From contig NZ_VMDW02000071.1 of assembly GCF_007644045.2 (NCBI RefSeq), forward strand, positions 1 through 64,000: 64,000 nt of DNA, in the 5' to 3' direction. Shown here piece after piece: positions 34,965 to 46,101 of the stretch. Every line of letters starts with the position of its first letter. The stretch's first letter is position 1. The DNA comes from Vogesella urethralis (GTDB lineage Bacteria > Pseudomonadota > Gammaproteobacteria > Burkholderiales > Chromobacteriaceae). The position numbers were made by a program, and so were the translations under genes. The notes below the pieces were generated by a model. It ran no database searches. It saw only the letters and a program-made list of their open reading frames with translations, and was not told where the DNA came from.

Positions 34965-36266
34965 TCAACCGGCCAGGTCGGCCAGTGCCTGCGGCTGCCG
35001 GCTTTCCCACTCGATGGGTAAGGCAGCGTCTTCGGTAACGTAGCGGGCTTCGCCCAGTATGGCGTTGGCAATGGTGGCGCCGCGCCATGCAGCCAGACTC
35101 AGTTGCGGGTCGGCAATGCCGTGGCTGTAGCGCCCGCCGTTCTGGACAAACAAGCGCGCCGGGGCCGGGCCTTGCCACTGCGCCGAAAAATCGCGCGCCA
35201 GCACAAAGCGGCCTTCGCCATCCAGCTGCAGCTGCTCGCGTAACGGGGTCAGGCACTCGGGCAGCACCGTCTGGTAGCCGGTAGCCAGGATCACGCTGTC
35301 TGCATGCAGCAGCTCGCTGCCACCATCGAAACCGTTGCGTGCCATCAACTGCCAGCCGCTACCGTGCGCCTGCATGGCGTACACCTCGCGCTGCGGCAGG
35401 ATACGCAGCGGGCTGGCTGCCTGCTGCAGGAAGCTGCGGTTGTACAGCAACTGGTACAGCTGGCGCAGGGTATCTGGCGAGATGCCGTCACTGGCCAGCT
35501 TCTGGCGCGCCACAATCGCCGGCTTGCGGCTGTGAGGCAGGCGGTGGAATGCCTCGACGTAATGCGGCGTAAAAAACTCGTTGGCGAACGGCGACTCGTC
35601 CAGCGCCTCCAGCGTCTGTCGCCGCGACAGCCAGGTCAGCGACGCCAGCTCGCCACGCTGGCCGGATAACAGGTCGATCACGACCTCGGCGCCACTCTGG
35701 CCACCACCGATCACCACTACGTGCAGGCCTGCCAGCGGCAACGGTTCACTCAGATAGTGCTGTGTGTGCTGGCAACGCGCCCCCAGGCAGGGTGCTGCCC
35801 AGGCTGGCACCCGCGGCGTGGTGCCGGTTGCCACCACCAGATCACGAGCCCGTGCGCTGCCATCATCCAGCCGCAGGCGGAAACCGTTGCTGGCCAGGGT
35901 CACTTCGCGCACCGTGCTGCCGAACTGCACATTCGGTAACTGCTGCGCCACCCAGCGCAAGTAATCGGCAAACTCGCGGCGCTCGACATGACTGAACTCG
36001 GCATTGATGAAGCGGTAAAAGCGGCGCTGGGACACCAGGTAGGCCAAAAAGGAGTAAGGGCTGGTAGGGTCGGCAGCCGTCACCAGGTCTTTCAGGAACG
36101 AGGTCTGCAAGCGGGCACCTGGCAGCATCATGCCGGGATGCCAGTCAAAACCGGCGCGACGGTCGAAGAAACGGCTGCGAATGCGTGCCACCGGTGCCAG
36201 TAACGCGGCCACGCTAAGATTGAACGGGCCGGCACCAACGCCGGCGACATCGAGTAAGGAATCCAT
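34965..36266 (-). CDS. iucD: L-lysine N6-monooxygenase IucD (aerobactin biosynthesis)
   Basis: This 433-residue flavoenzyme hydroxylates the side-chain amine of lysine as the first step to aerobactin. The FAD loop is GVGAGPFNLS near 9-18, the NADPH loop is VIGGGQSGAEV at 186-196, and the conserved ATGY motif is ILATGYQTVLPE. DWHPGMMLPGARLQTSFLKDLV matches the known IucD pattern closely. Start MDSLLDVAGVG at 36266; a GTG at 36296 would overlap iucC. Ornithine or diamine hydroxylases share this family, but the iucABC context favours lysine. Confidence 0.9.
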   Translation of the reverse strand: MDSLLDVAGVGAGPFNLSVAALLAPVARIRSRFFDRRAGFDWHPGMMLPGARLQTSFLKDLVTAADPTSPYSFLAYLVSQRRFYRFINAEFSHVERREFADYLRWVAQQLPNVQFGSTVREVTLASNGFRLRLDDGSARARDLVVATGTTPRVPAWAAPCLGARCQHTQHYLSEPLPLAGLHVVVIGGGQSGAEVVIDLLSGQRGELASLTWLSRRQTLEALDESPFANEFFTPHYVEAFHRLPHSRKPAIVARQKLASDGISPDTLRQLYQLLYNRSFLQQAASPLRILPQREVYAMQAHGSGWQLMARNGFDGGSELLHADSVILATGYQTVLPECLTPLREQLQLDGEGRFVLARDFSAQWQGPAPARLFVQNGGRYSHGIADPQLSLAAWRGATIANAILGEARYVTEDAALPIEWESRQPQALADLAG

Positions 36267-36283
36267 GACGTCTTTCACTTGCC

Positions 36284-38041
36284 TCAAGGTTGGCACAGGG
36301 GGTTGGCAATGGCCGGCCCCAGTGCATGGATAGGCCGGCTTGCGCTATCGGCATAGCCGGCAGCAAAACGAGCACGGTTCAGCGACAGGCGTGGCATCTC
36401 GGCCTGGAACAGATCCAGTGCCGCAAACTGTTGCGTCAGCGCAGGGTGGGCCTGCTGGTAAGCGTGTAGGCGCTGGCGCAGCAAACGGTAGAAAGCCCGC
36501 TCGTCAACCAGGCCTGCCTGGTGCAGGCTGCTGGCCAGAAAGCGGAAAACGCTGGCAAACAGGCCGGTCCACAGGTTGTGCAGCAGGTAGTGGGGCGGCA
36601 TAGCCGGCAGCGCCTGCCACAGGCTGTCAGCCATGCCTGGTGGGGCGCCCCAGCCCTGCTCGGCGCGGAAGACATCGCCCTGGTAGTCTTTCAGCACCAC
36701 CCCCACCGGTACGTCGCCGGCAAAGCGCAGCATCAGGTTCTGGCCATGGGCGATGAAGCCCAGGCCGTAGCGGGCCAGCAGGTGATACAGCGGGATTACG
36801 GCAGCATCGCACAGACGGGTCAGCCAGGCTTCGCCAGAGAGGCCGCTGCGCTGGATCATCACGGCAGACAATAGTTGGCCGCGGTCATCGTGCTGCTGCA
36901 GGACGGCCGCCATCAGTACCCGCTCGCCAGGCGCACACTGGCTGGCAGGGCTGTCTCGCCAGACGGCGCCCAGCATTTCATCCAGCTGATACGGCACACC
37001 GGACAGGCCGTGGTATACCGGATGCGGCACGAACAGGGCCGCCGGCTCGGCAAGCGCCCGGCAACCGCAGGCGGCCAACAAGGGGTCGGTAGCCAGCAGT
37101 TGCTGCAAGCTGTCGGAGAGGGCCGGCGTCATGGCCAGATACGTTGCCGGCAGGCCGCGATAGGCTGAGGTGTTGAGAATGGACAGCGGTAGCTTGAGGT
37201 TGGCCGCCTTGGGCTGTGTCGTGTGGTAAAGGGTGCGCAGCGACGGCTGGGCACGATACAGCGCCTGCCCGTCGCCCAGGTCGACCAGCTGGCCGTTGGC
37301 AAACAAGGCGGCGTACTGGCTGGCAATACGGTGCTGCCACTGCCAGGGGTGCACCGGTAGCAGGCTGTAGTGTCCGGGCAGGCTGTCGAGACTGGCCTGC
37401 AGACGAGCGGCATCGGCGGCGTCGCAGGTGTGGGCCAGCAGGCGGGCGGCATCCCAGCCGGCGGCGTAGACCGGGCGCGCCAGCGTCGTGCTGACAGCCA
37501 GCCAACGCAGGCGGAAGCCTGCTGGCTGTTCCGGCGCATAACGCTGGCTATCGCGGGCACTCCAGCCCAGCCGGCCCTTGCTGGGAATGGCCTTGGGGTG
37601 GCCATCCAGCAAGGCTTGTACCGCATCATCCGGCTGGGCCAGCCAGTCGGCTGCGCACAATCCGCCCCGGGCAGCCAGCAGCCGGGCATCGGCATCCAGT
37701 GTTTGCTGGGTTTCATGCAGGTAGTTGGCCAGGGTTACCGCGTCCAGCTGCAGTGGTACCAGCACGCTACGCAGCAATGTCAGCGCATCGCCAGCGGGCT
37801 GGCCGTCGGCGTCGCGCACGCTACCGGGCTGCACGATGCTCTGTCCCCACAGATTGGTATGCCCCAGCCAATGCCAGCCGCCGGCCTCTGGCGGCAGCTG
37901 GTAGCGCAGCAGCCCGTCGCCGACAGGCTGCGACTGCGGTGACACCAGCCCTTCGTAGCTGAACTCGGACAGGATTTTTTCCAGCAGACGGCGGTTGGCC
38001 AGCTGCCACCAGTGCGCCTGGTGCGATGGCTGCACGCTCAT
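36284..38041 (-). CDS. iucC: Aerobactin synthase, IucC-like NIS synthetase
   Basis: This 585-residue NRPS-independent siderophore synthetase joins a second hydroxamate to the citryl intermediate with ATP. It has NRRLLEKILSEFSYEGLV near the start, HPKAIPSKGRLGW, LLPVHPWQWQHRI and, near the end, YGLGFIAHGQNLMLRF with KDYQGDVFR. These match E. coli IucC landmarks as I recall them. The ATG at 38041 overlaps the iucB stop by four bases, as elsewhere in this operon; ATG-38053 is an alternative. Confidence 0.9.
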   Translation of the reverse strand: MSVQPSHQAHWWQLANRRLLEKILSEFSYEGLVSPQSQPVGDGLLRYQLPPEAGGWHWLGHTNLWGQSIVQPGSVRDADGQPAGDALTLLRSVLVPLQLDAVTLANYLHETQQTLDADARLLAARGGLCAADWLAQPDDAVQALLDGHPKAIPSKGRLGWSARDSQRYAPEQPAGFRLRWLAVSTTLARPVYAAGWDAARLLAHTCDAADAARLQASLDSLPGHYSLLPVHPWQWQHRIASQYAALFANGQLVDLGDGQALYRAQPSLRTLYHTTQPKAANLKLPLSILNTSAYRGLPATYLAMTPALSDSLQQLLATDPLLAACGCRALAEPAALFVPHPVYHGLSGVPYQLDEMLGAVWRDSPASQCAPGERVLMAAVLQQHDDRGQLLSAVMIQRSGLSGEAWLTRLCDAAVIPLYHLLARYGLGFIAHGQNLMLRFAGDVPVGVVLKDYQGDVFRAEQGWGAPPGMADSLWQALPAMPPHYLLHNLWTGLFASVFRFLASSLHQAGLVDERAFYRLLRQRLHAYQQAHPALTQQFAALDLFQAEMPRLSLNRARFAAGYADSASRPIHALGPAIANPLCQP

Positions 38042-39066
38042 GGCTGCCCCCATGGGCCATACTGGCCAAAGAACGCTTCCCGCTCCAGCACCATCATGGC
38101 GGCACGCTTGTGCGGGAAGTCGAATTCTTTCAGCTTGGCAAAGCCTTGCTGCTGCAGATAGGCGATGAAATGGGTGTTATCCACACGGGGTTCACCCACC
38201 ACGCGCTGCGTGCGCGGCTCATCCAGAAACAGGTAATGGCAGGTAGCACGCAGCCAGGCGGATACCTTGGCCGGGCCACGGTGGCGGCTGTTCCCCACCA
38301 ACACATGACAACCGCGGTCGTAGTCTTGAGCATCGTAGAACGGGGCGATACGGTCCTCGCGTGCCCAGTAGCTTTCCAGGTAGGCAAACGGTTCGTCGTC
38401 GAACTGACCGATCAGCGGCACTACTTTCGGGTTATCGATCTGAGCGGCCAGATAAGCGGCATGGCTGTCGCGGTCGCCTGCCAGCTCCCAGAAGCGATGC
38501 ACGCGGTCCTGGTTCATCCAGCCATGGAAGTGGTCCAGGTCTTGTGCCAGCGTGGCAACGCGCAAGCTGAACACTGAATCCAGTTGCGGCAGGTAGCGGC
38601 GATATACCACCCCCTCGGGCTGCGGCGGCCGCCTGGGATGGCGCTTTTCACCGCTCATCACGTACTCCAAAGGCATGCCCGCCGAGGAAGGCTGGGTTAG
38701 CCACAAACGGCTGTGCTGCCAGAAGGCGGCACGACTGCACAGCAGGCTGCCGTCTGCCAGCCATTGCGAGGCTACCCCGCTACGGACAGCCTGGCGGGCA
38801 AAGTCGGCGTCAACCGCCAATTGCAGGCTGACCGTTTGCAGCGCCCCCTGGCGGCAAAACAGTTGCGCGAGCGCAGGCAGCAGGCAATCCGGCGACAGGC
38901 CGGGCAATGCCGGTATGGTGCCAAGCAGACGCAGGTGATGCGTATCAACCGTTTGCAGTTGCAGTCGGCAAAGCGGCTCGTCGTTCAGCAAGCAGACCAG
39001 CTGGCCATCATCCAGTACGGCATCGGCGAGTTGGCCACGGGCAATCATCAAGGCAAAGGCATTCAT
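38038..39066 (-). CDS. iucB: N6-hydroxylysine O-acetyltransferase IucB
   Basis: This 342-residue GNAT-type enzyme (Acetyltransf_8) has a divergent N-terminal half and the acetyltransferase core after 170: FHGWMNQDRVHRFWELAG, FAYLESYWAREDRIAPFYDAQDYD and GCHVLVGNSRHRGPAKVSAWL-like, ending GEPRVDNTHFIAYLQQQGF. It acetylates N6-hydroxylysine to give the hydroxamate of aerobactin. GGAG lies ten bases before the ATG. The start overlaps the iucA stop by four bases. Confidence 0.9.
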   Translation of the reverse strand: MNAFALMIARGQLADAVLDDGQLVCLLNDEPLCRLQLQTVDTHHLRLLGTIPALPGLSPDCLLPALAQLFCRQGALQTVSLQLAVDADFARQAVRSGVASQWLADGSLLCSRAAFWQHSRLWLTQPSSAGMPLEYVMSGEKRHPRRPPQPEGVVYRRYLPQLDSVFSLRVATLAQDLDHFHGWMNQDRVHRFWELAGDRDSHAAYLAAQIDNPKVVPLIGQFDDEPFAYLESYWAREDRIAPFYDAQDYDRGCHVLVGNSRHRGPAKVSAWLRATCHYLFLDEPRTQRVVGEPRVDNTHFIAYLQQQGFAKLKEFDFPHKRAAMMVLEREAFFGQYGPWGQP

Positions 39067-40838
39067 GCGGGGTGGGCTCCGGTCACTTCCGGGAGGGAAA
39101 GCGGGTTGCTCAGCGGCACGTAGGAACGGAAAGACGCGCCGGCATCGGTGGTTTCGTTGACATCGCACAGGCAGATCATGAAGTTGCCTTTGGCCATCAG
39201 CTGCGGGCTGTGCAGCAGGTAATCGATGAAATGCGGGTAAGCCAGCGGCTCGCGCCGCAGTAACACCAGGTGGTGACGCAGCTGGCGTAACAAGGCCAGC
39301 TCGTCCGCGCAGCCGTCCGCCGCCAGCGCGGTAATCAAGCCGAACACGGTATTCACGATCAGGTAATAACCGAACAGGCGGTTCGTCATGTTTTCGTCGA
39401 AGGCCAGTTCGCTTGCCGCTTTGATGCCCGGCACCTCACCGGCCAGCGCGGCGATGGTTTCCGGACGGAAAGTGGTGCCCTGGCAGTCACGGAACCAGAT
39501 CCCGGCGGGCCAGCCGCCCTCTATGGCCAGTACCGTGTTCTGTGCATGGGCACTGAACAGGAAACCGTAGCGGGCCTGGGCGATCAGGAACGGGGTGAGT
39601 GCGCAGTGCAGGAAACGGTCAAACCACTGGGTAGTCACCTCGGACAGCGCTTGCCCCCTCTGCCCCGCCAGCGTTTGCACCAGGCGGCTCACCATGGACG
39701 ACATGCCCTGCATGCCGTCCTGGCACAGGGTGGCCATCACGTAATGGGTACTGCCGCTACGGAAGGGGTTATCGCGCAGGATGACAAAGCTTTCGGCCAG
39801 CGGTTGGCCATCGGGCCATGCCAATGCCAAGGCAGCCGTCTCGTGCAGGATGCGCAGCGTGGGGCACTGCTGCTGCAAGCGCTGCCCCAGGCTGCTGGCG
39901 AAGGCCGCATGAATCAGCCTGCCACGCCCAACCTCTGCCGGCTGCAGGACGCGGCGTGAGTTGGTGAGGCGTACCGACAAGGAAAATTTCAGCATGGCCG
40001 GCGCCTGCGGAGCGTATAGCGTGCGTAATGACGAGGTAGGAAACCAGTCGCCACCCGCCTCGCCCAGATCGTGCAGGCTACCGCGAGCCAGCCAGTGCCG
40101 GTACGCCGCATGCTGGCGCAAAACGTTAGCCTGCCAGGGATGAACCGGCAGCAACGTCCAGCCGTCGCACGCAGCAAAACGCTGACAATACGCCGCCATC
40201 GCCGGGTCAGCCTGCAGTACAGCCTGCAGCTGCGCCTTGGCGTCGCTGCCGTCCACCGCGCTGCACCACAGCGCCTCTTCGCGCACTGCAAACCAGGCTA
40301 ACGGCGTACGGCCCGCCAGCTCCGGGCTGTAGCGCACTACGTCATCCGCGGTGAACTCGTCACGGCTTTTCGGGGTGGGATGAACGGCATGGCCGTAAAT
40401 CAGGCCTTGCTCCGCTGCCAGATAGTCGGCCTGCGGCCAGGCCAGACCCGTCATGGCGTCAACGCGCGCAGACTCGGCCCGGTCGATGTTGGCCGCACTA
40501 TCCAGCACCCGGCGCAAGAACAGACGTCGCGTGCGGTGATGACTACCGGGCGCCAGCGTTGGCTCGGCAGCCAGCAAGGCCACCATGCGAGTGAAATCCA
40601 GCGGCTGCAAACCTGCGCTGGTTTGCCATAGCACACGGCCATCAAAACGGTGCCGCCCCGCGAGACTGGCCTGGCGAACAGGCAAATGCAACGTGCCGCC
40701 AGGCTGGGTAAGTGGCAGAACCAGTTGCATCTCGCCCGCTGCCGTGTGCTGCAGCCTGGCATGCGGCCATTCCCGCCATAAGGCATTCGCAAACGCGTTC
40801 AGCGAGGCGACATCATTCACGCAATGGCATTGATCCAT
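39063..40838 (-). CDS. iucA: Citrate-hydroxamate ligase, IucA-like NIS synthetase
   Basis: This 591-residue NIS synthetase is the first gene of the iucABCD-fhu transcript. It has GHAVHPTPKSRDEF near the middle of the N-terminal half, LLPVHPWQANVLRQH, and later GFLFSAHAQNTVLAIE with FRDCQGTTFRPE. It adenylates citrate and condenses it with acetyl-hydroxylysine. The ATG at 40838 has GGAG eight bases upstream; a TTG at 40853 is rejected. The gene pair iucA and iucC is the mark of aerobactin pathways. Confidence 0.9.
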   Translation of the reverse strand: MDQCHCVNDVASLNAFANALWREWPHARLQHTAAGEMQLVLPLTQPGGTLHLPVRQASLAGRHRFDGRVLWQTSAGLQPLDFTRMVALLAAEPTLAPGSHHRTRRLFLRRVLDSAANIDRAESARVDAMTGLAWPQADYLAAEQGLIYGHAVHPTPKSRDEFTADDVVRYSPELAGRTPLAWFAVREEALWCSAVDGSDAKAQLQAVLQADPAMAAYCQRFAACDGWTLLPVHPWQANVLRQHAAYRHWLARGSLHDLGEAGGDWFPTSSLRTLYAPQAPAMLKFSLSVRLTNSRRVLQPAEVGRGRLIHAAFASSLGQRLQQQCPTLRILHETAALALAWPDGQPLAESFVILRDNPFRSGSTHYVMATLCQDGMQGMSSMVSRLVQTLAGQRGQALSEVTTQWFDRFLHCALTPFLIAQARYGFLFSAHAQNTVLAIEGGWPAGIWFRDCQGTTFRPETIAALAGEVPGIKAASELAFDENMTNRLFGYYLIVNTVFGLITALAADGCADELALLRQLRHHLVLLRREPLAYPHFIDYLLHSPQLMAKGNFMICLCDVNETTDAGASFRSYVPLSNPLSLPEVTGAHPA

Positions 40839-40904
40839 CGTTATCTCCAGCAATAAGCCAGCATTGGTTGCTATTTGCCGCCATGATCATGCCGACAAAA
40901 AATC

Positions 40905-40926
40905 AAATGAGAATGGTTTGTATTTG
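40905..40926. promoter_or_regulatory. Candidate Fur box in the divergent iucA/shiF promoter
   Basis: The left half AATGAGAAT is a perfect Fur half-site, and the right half TTTGTATT is degenerate. It lies 67-88 bp before both starts, in a strikingly AT-rich 153-bp gap. Fur repression of aerobactin genes is established in E. coli. Confidence 0.55.
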
Positions 40927-40991
40927 TAATTGCAATTCAGATATGATGTCAACAACTATCGATACATTGAGCCAACACAAGGAAATAAAGC

Positions 40992-42188
40992 GTGAACAAA
41001 TGCGTGCCTGCCACCACGCTGGCCATTCTGGCCAGTGCTGCGCTGACCATGGGGCTGGGTCAGACCACGCTGTTTGCTTTTTTGCCTTTGATCCTGAACC
41101 GCAGCGGCCTGGACATGGCGACAGTGGGGAGTACGCTGGCGCTCGGATCGGGCTTGTTCTTGCTGGGTGTGCCGCTCTGGGGCTGGCTGACCGCTTGGCT
41201 TGGACGCCGACGGGTGCTGGCTATCGCATTGCTGGGTTTTAGCGTCAGTCATGGTCTGCTGTGGTGGCAGCTGCAACAGGGGCCTGACTGGGCATGGCAG
41301 CAAGAAACGCTGCTGCTGGGGCGCGTGTTGTACGGCATGACGGTCAGTGCCTTGCTTCCGGCATGCCAGGCTTGGTTGGCCGCACTGAGCGACGCCGATA
41401 ACCGGCTGCCGGTACTGTCGCGCCTGTCTGCAGGCCTTAACACAGGCCGGCTGCTAGGCCCGGCACTGGGTGCAGCCACATTGTCGCTCTCGGTCAACGG
41501 CCCGTTTTTCCTGCTGGCAGTGTGCCCCTTGCTCCCGCTGTTGCTGCTTCCTTTGTGCCGGCCCGCCCCCGTGACGACAAGCAATAGCCCTCTGCGCGCA
41601 CGAGGCTGGCAGCGCTTGCGCCGCTGGCTGGCATTCGCCCTGTTGCTGCAGGCCATTATGGGCTTGGTGCAATTCACTATCGGCCCCTGGCTGGAGCGGC
41701 AGCTGGCACTGGATGCGTTAACGGTATCGCAGCAGCTGGGGTGGCTGCTAAGCAGCAGTGCGCTGCTGATTTTGCTGCTGCAAGTGCTGGTGATACCGCG
41801 CTGCTCGCCGGGCCGGGGCTTGTTGCTGGGCGGCACCGGCTGCCTGGCTGCGGCCTGCCTGCTACTGGCGCTATGCAGCGCACTGTGGCAGGCCTGGTTA
41901 GCCCTTTTACTACTGGGTACAGGCACCGCCGTGCTTGTCCCTGCCTATAGTGCGCAGGCCTCGCTATCTGCCGGTGCCGACCAGCAGTCGGCTATCGCCA
42001 GCGCGTTGTCCATGTTGCACACCTGCGGCTATGCCATGGCCGCCGCCGGTGCCGGTGTGCTGTACGACTGGCAAGCGGCATCACCGTTCTGGTTGGCGCT
42101 GCTGCTGGCCTCCGTGCTCGCTGCGCAGGCCTGGAACGTGGCCCCTCCTTCCTTCAACCCTGAAAAAAGCAGAACACATCATGCATAA
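40992..42188 (+). CDS. Siderophore exporter of the major facilitator family, ShiF-like
   Basis: This 398-residue protein has twelve membrane helices, with the MFS loop GWLTAWLGRRRVL after helix 2. A GTG start has AAGGAA eight bases before it. It is divergent from iucA and overlaps iutA by eight bases. In E. coli ColV plasmids shiF lies divergently beside iucABCD. By position it should export aerobactin; sequence alone would only say MFS. Confidence 0.78.
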   Translation: MNKCVPATTLAILASAALTMGLGQTTLFAFLPLILNRSGLDMATVGSTLALGSGLFLLGVPLWGWLTAWLGRRRVLAIALLGFSVSHGLLWWQLQQGPDWAWQQETLLLGRVLYGMTVSALLPACQAWLAALSDADNRLPVLSRLSAGLNTGRLLGPALGAATLSLSVNGPFFLLAVCPLLPLLLLPLCRPAPVTTSNSPLRARGWQRLRRWLAFALLLQAIMGLVQFTIGPWLERQLALDALTVSQQLGWLLSSSALLILLLQVLVIPRCSPGRGLLLGGTGCLAAACLLLALCSALWQAWLALLLLGTGTAVLVPAYSAQASLSAGADQQSAIASALSMLHTCGYAMAAAGAGVLYDWQAASPFWLALLLASVLAAQAWNVAPPSFNPEKSRTHHA

Positions 42189-44403
42189 GCCACTCATACT
42201 CGCCCCACTGGCGCTGGCCGTCCCGCTGGCACTAAGCAGCGTCTCCTCCTCCGCCGCAGAGCCAGTCAGCCTGGACACCACCACCGTGACGGCATCCAGC
42301 GTACCGGCCAGAATCAGCGACCTGCCGCGTACTGTCTGGGTGATTGAGAACGAAGCACTACAAGAGCAGGTACGAGCGGGCGTACCGCTGAAAGAAGTAC
42401 TGGGCCAGCTGATTCCCGGCATGGATATCGGGCCGCAAGGGCGAACCAATTACGGGCAGAACCTGCGCGGACGTAGCGTGCAGGTGATGATAGACGGGGT
42501 ATCGCTCAACGGCTCTCGCTCGCTGTCCCGCCAGTTCGACGCCATCGATCCATTCAACATCGAGCGGATCGAGGTATTGTCCGGCGCCAGCGCCGTCTAC
42601 GGAGGCGGGGCGACCGGCGGCATCGTCAACATCATCACCAAACGCGGTAGCCAAACATTGCAACTGAGCAGCGAAGTCGGCTTGCGCAGTGGCTTCCACG
42701 ATGGCGACCTGGACTGGCGAGTGGCGCAGTCGGTTGCAGGCGGCAACGAGCAGGTCAGCGCCAGACTGGGGGTGGTCTACCAGCGCAACGGGGCGGCCTA
42801 CGATGCTGGCGGTACGCAAGTAAAACCGGATATCACCCAGACTGATCTGCAGTACAACCAAGCATTAGACGTGCTGGGCAATGTGGATATTGCCTTGCCG
42901 CGTGGCCAAAGCCTGAAACTGGCAGCACAGTTTTATGATTCCGGCTACGAAGGCGACAAGGCGCTGTACCTGGGCCGCAATCTGAGCGCGGCACTGGCAG
43001 GCAGTACCAACACTTCGCAGCTGGCCGTACGCGACGGTTTCAAGGCAGACCTGACGCCGCGCACACGCCGTACCCAAGGCAGTTTTGACTATCAGCTACC
43101 CGATGCACCAGGCGGCCAGACTTTCTACCTGCAAGGCAGCACCCGCAGCGAAGCGCTGGACTTTAACCCGTTTCCGGGTAGCAACCGTGTAGGCAGCACC
43201 ACCGTGCCCTACTACAGTGCCTCGCGACAACAGACCGATGCCCACGGACTGAAAGCCGTGCTGCTAAAAGCATTCGATGACATCAAACTGCACTACGGTG
43301 TCGAGGTGGGCAAGGAAGACTTTGACGCGCGCCAGATACTGTTCGACGCACGCACCGGTTACAGCAGCGGCGGCCTGACACTGAACAAGACGGGGGAGAC
43401 GGGCCGCTATCCCGCCTACAGTACCCAGACCCAGGCCCTGTTTGCCAATGTGGACTGGACGCTGAATGAACGCTGGGCCAGCAGCGCCGGGGTGCGTCAC
43501 CAGCGCACCAAGATCAAAGTCGGTGACTTTGTGGCTGCGACCCAGCAGACCTTGATGGCCAGCGGTTACGGTACCAGCGCCGACAGCATCCGCGGTGGGC
43601 AAAACGACTACGCCGTCACCTTGCTCAATGCCGGACTGGTGTTCAAACCGGCATCGGGCCAACGCCTCTACCTTAACTACGCCGAAGGTTTCGAGCTGCC
43701 AGATCCGGCCAAGTACTACGGGCAAGGCAACTACACTTTGGTGGGTGGCAATAGCGGCCGCTGGCAACTGAATAAGGGTGTCAGTGTGGAGGCCTCGCCA
43801 CTGCAAGGCATCAAGACCCGACAACTGGAGCTGGGCTGGCACAAACAAGGCAGCGGCTGGCAAACCCAATTGGCAGCGTTCTACGCGCTATCCAACCGCG
43901 ATATCGTCTTCGATCGTACTAGCATGGCGATACAACTTCTCGACCAACGCACCCGCAACTATGGCGTGGAAGGCGATGCCAGTGTGAACCTGGGCGAGCA
44001 GTGGCGCCTTGGCGGCAACTTCCTGGCCATCAAGACAGAAAAGAAAGAAAACGGCCGTTATGTGAAGCAGGACATCACCAGTGCCAGCCCTTCCAAGCTG
44101 ACGCTGTATACCGGCTGGCAACACGATCGCCTCAACCTCCGGCTGCAAGGCGTACACAGTTTCGGCCTAAGCGACAGCAAAGCCCAACAGTTGCACAGTT
44201 ACACTGTCGCCGACTTGCTGGGCAGTTACCAGTTGCCACGCGGCACCCTGAGTTTTGGTGTGCAGAACCTGTTCAACCGCCAGTACACCACCATCTGGGG
44301 CCAACGTGCGAAAGCCTTCTATGGCAGCCTGATCGCCAGCCAGGTAGTCGACTTCCAGGGCCGTGGCCGCACCTTGGGTGCTAGCTATTCGCTCCAATAC
44401 TAA
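42181..44403 (+). CDS. iutA: Ferric aerobactin TonB-dependent receptor IutA
   Basis: This 740-residue outer-membrane protein has a signal peptide (residues 1-25) and a plug domain: RTVWVIENEALQEQ, QLIPGMDIGPQGRTNYG, MIDGVSLNGSRSLSRQ and IDPFNIERIEVLSGAS. A 22-strand barrel ends with an aromatic residue (SLQY). Many segments match E. coli IutA as I recall it, including GFELPDPAKYYG and a final GRGRTLGASYS-like strand. It imports ferric aerobactin using TonB energy. An upstream extension into shiF is rejected. Confidence 0.92.
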   Translation: MHKPLILAPLALAVPLALSSVSSSAAEPVSLDTTTVTASSVPARISDLPRTVWVIENEALQEQVRAGVPLKEVLGQLIPGMDIGPQGRTNYGQNLRGRSVQVMIDGVSLNGSRSLSRQFDAIDPFNIERIEVLSGASAVYGGGATGGIVNIITKRGSQTLQLSSEVGLRSGFHDGDLDWRVAQSVAGGNEQVSARLGVVYQRNGAAYDAGGTQVKPDITQTDLQYNQALDVLGNVDIALPRGQSLKLAAQFYDSGYEGDKALYLGRNLSAALAGSTNTSQLAVRDGFKADLTPRTRRTQGSFDYQLPDAPGGQTFYLQGSTRSEALDFNPFPGSNRVGSTTVPYYSASRQQTDAHGLKAVLLKAFDDIKLHYGVEVGKEDFDARQILFDARTGYSSGGLTLNKTGETGRYPAYSTQTQALFANVDWTLNERWASSAGVRHQRTKIKVGDFVAATQQTLMASGYGTSADSIRGGQNDYAVTLLNAGLVFKPASGQRLYLNYAEGFELPDPAKYYGQGNYTLVGGNSGRWQLNKGVSVEASPLQGIKTRQLELGWHKQGSGWQTQLAAFYALSNRDIVFDRTSMAIQLLDQRTRNYGVEGDASVNLGEQWRLGGNFLAIKTEKKENGRYVKQDITSASPSKLTLYTGWQHDRLNLRLQGVHSFGLSDSKAQQLHSYTVADLLGSYQLPRGTLSFGVQNLFNRQYTTIWGQRAKAFYGSLIASQVVDFQGRGRTLGASYSLQY

Positions 44404-44419
44404 GCGCATCGCAGGCATG

Positions 44420-44457
44420 AAAAAACCGCCGGACCCCGAAGGGCAACGGCGGTTTTT
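44420..44457. terminator. Bidirectional terminator between iutA and rhlE
   Basis: AAAACCGCCG and CGGCGGTTTT pair around an 18-base loop, with A- and T-runs at the ends. It serves the two convergent genes. Confidence 0.85.
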
Positions 44458-44490
44458 TGCTGGCAGCCAATGCTGCAGCAACATAATGGA

Positions 44491-45996
<1,506 letters not shown>

Positions 45997-46101
45997 GTCA
46001 GGAACTCCATCGGTCTCGCCGTCTCGTGCGGCAACACCGTTATGCAAACGTTAAAAAAAGCGAAGCGCCGCCAATGCCTGGCGGCGCCTGCAGGCCCGGC
46101 G

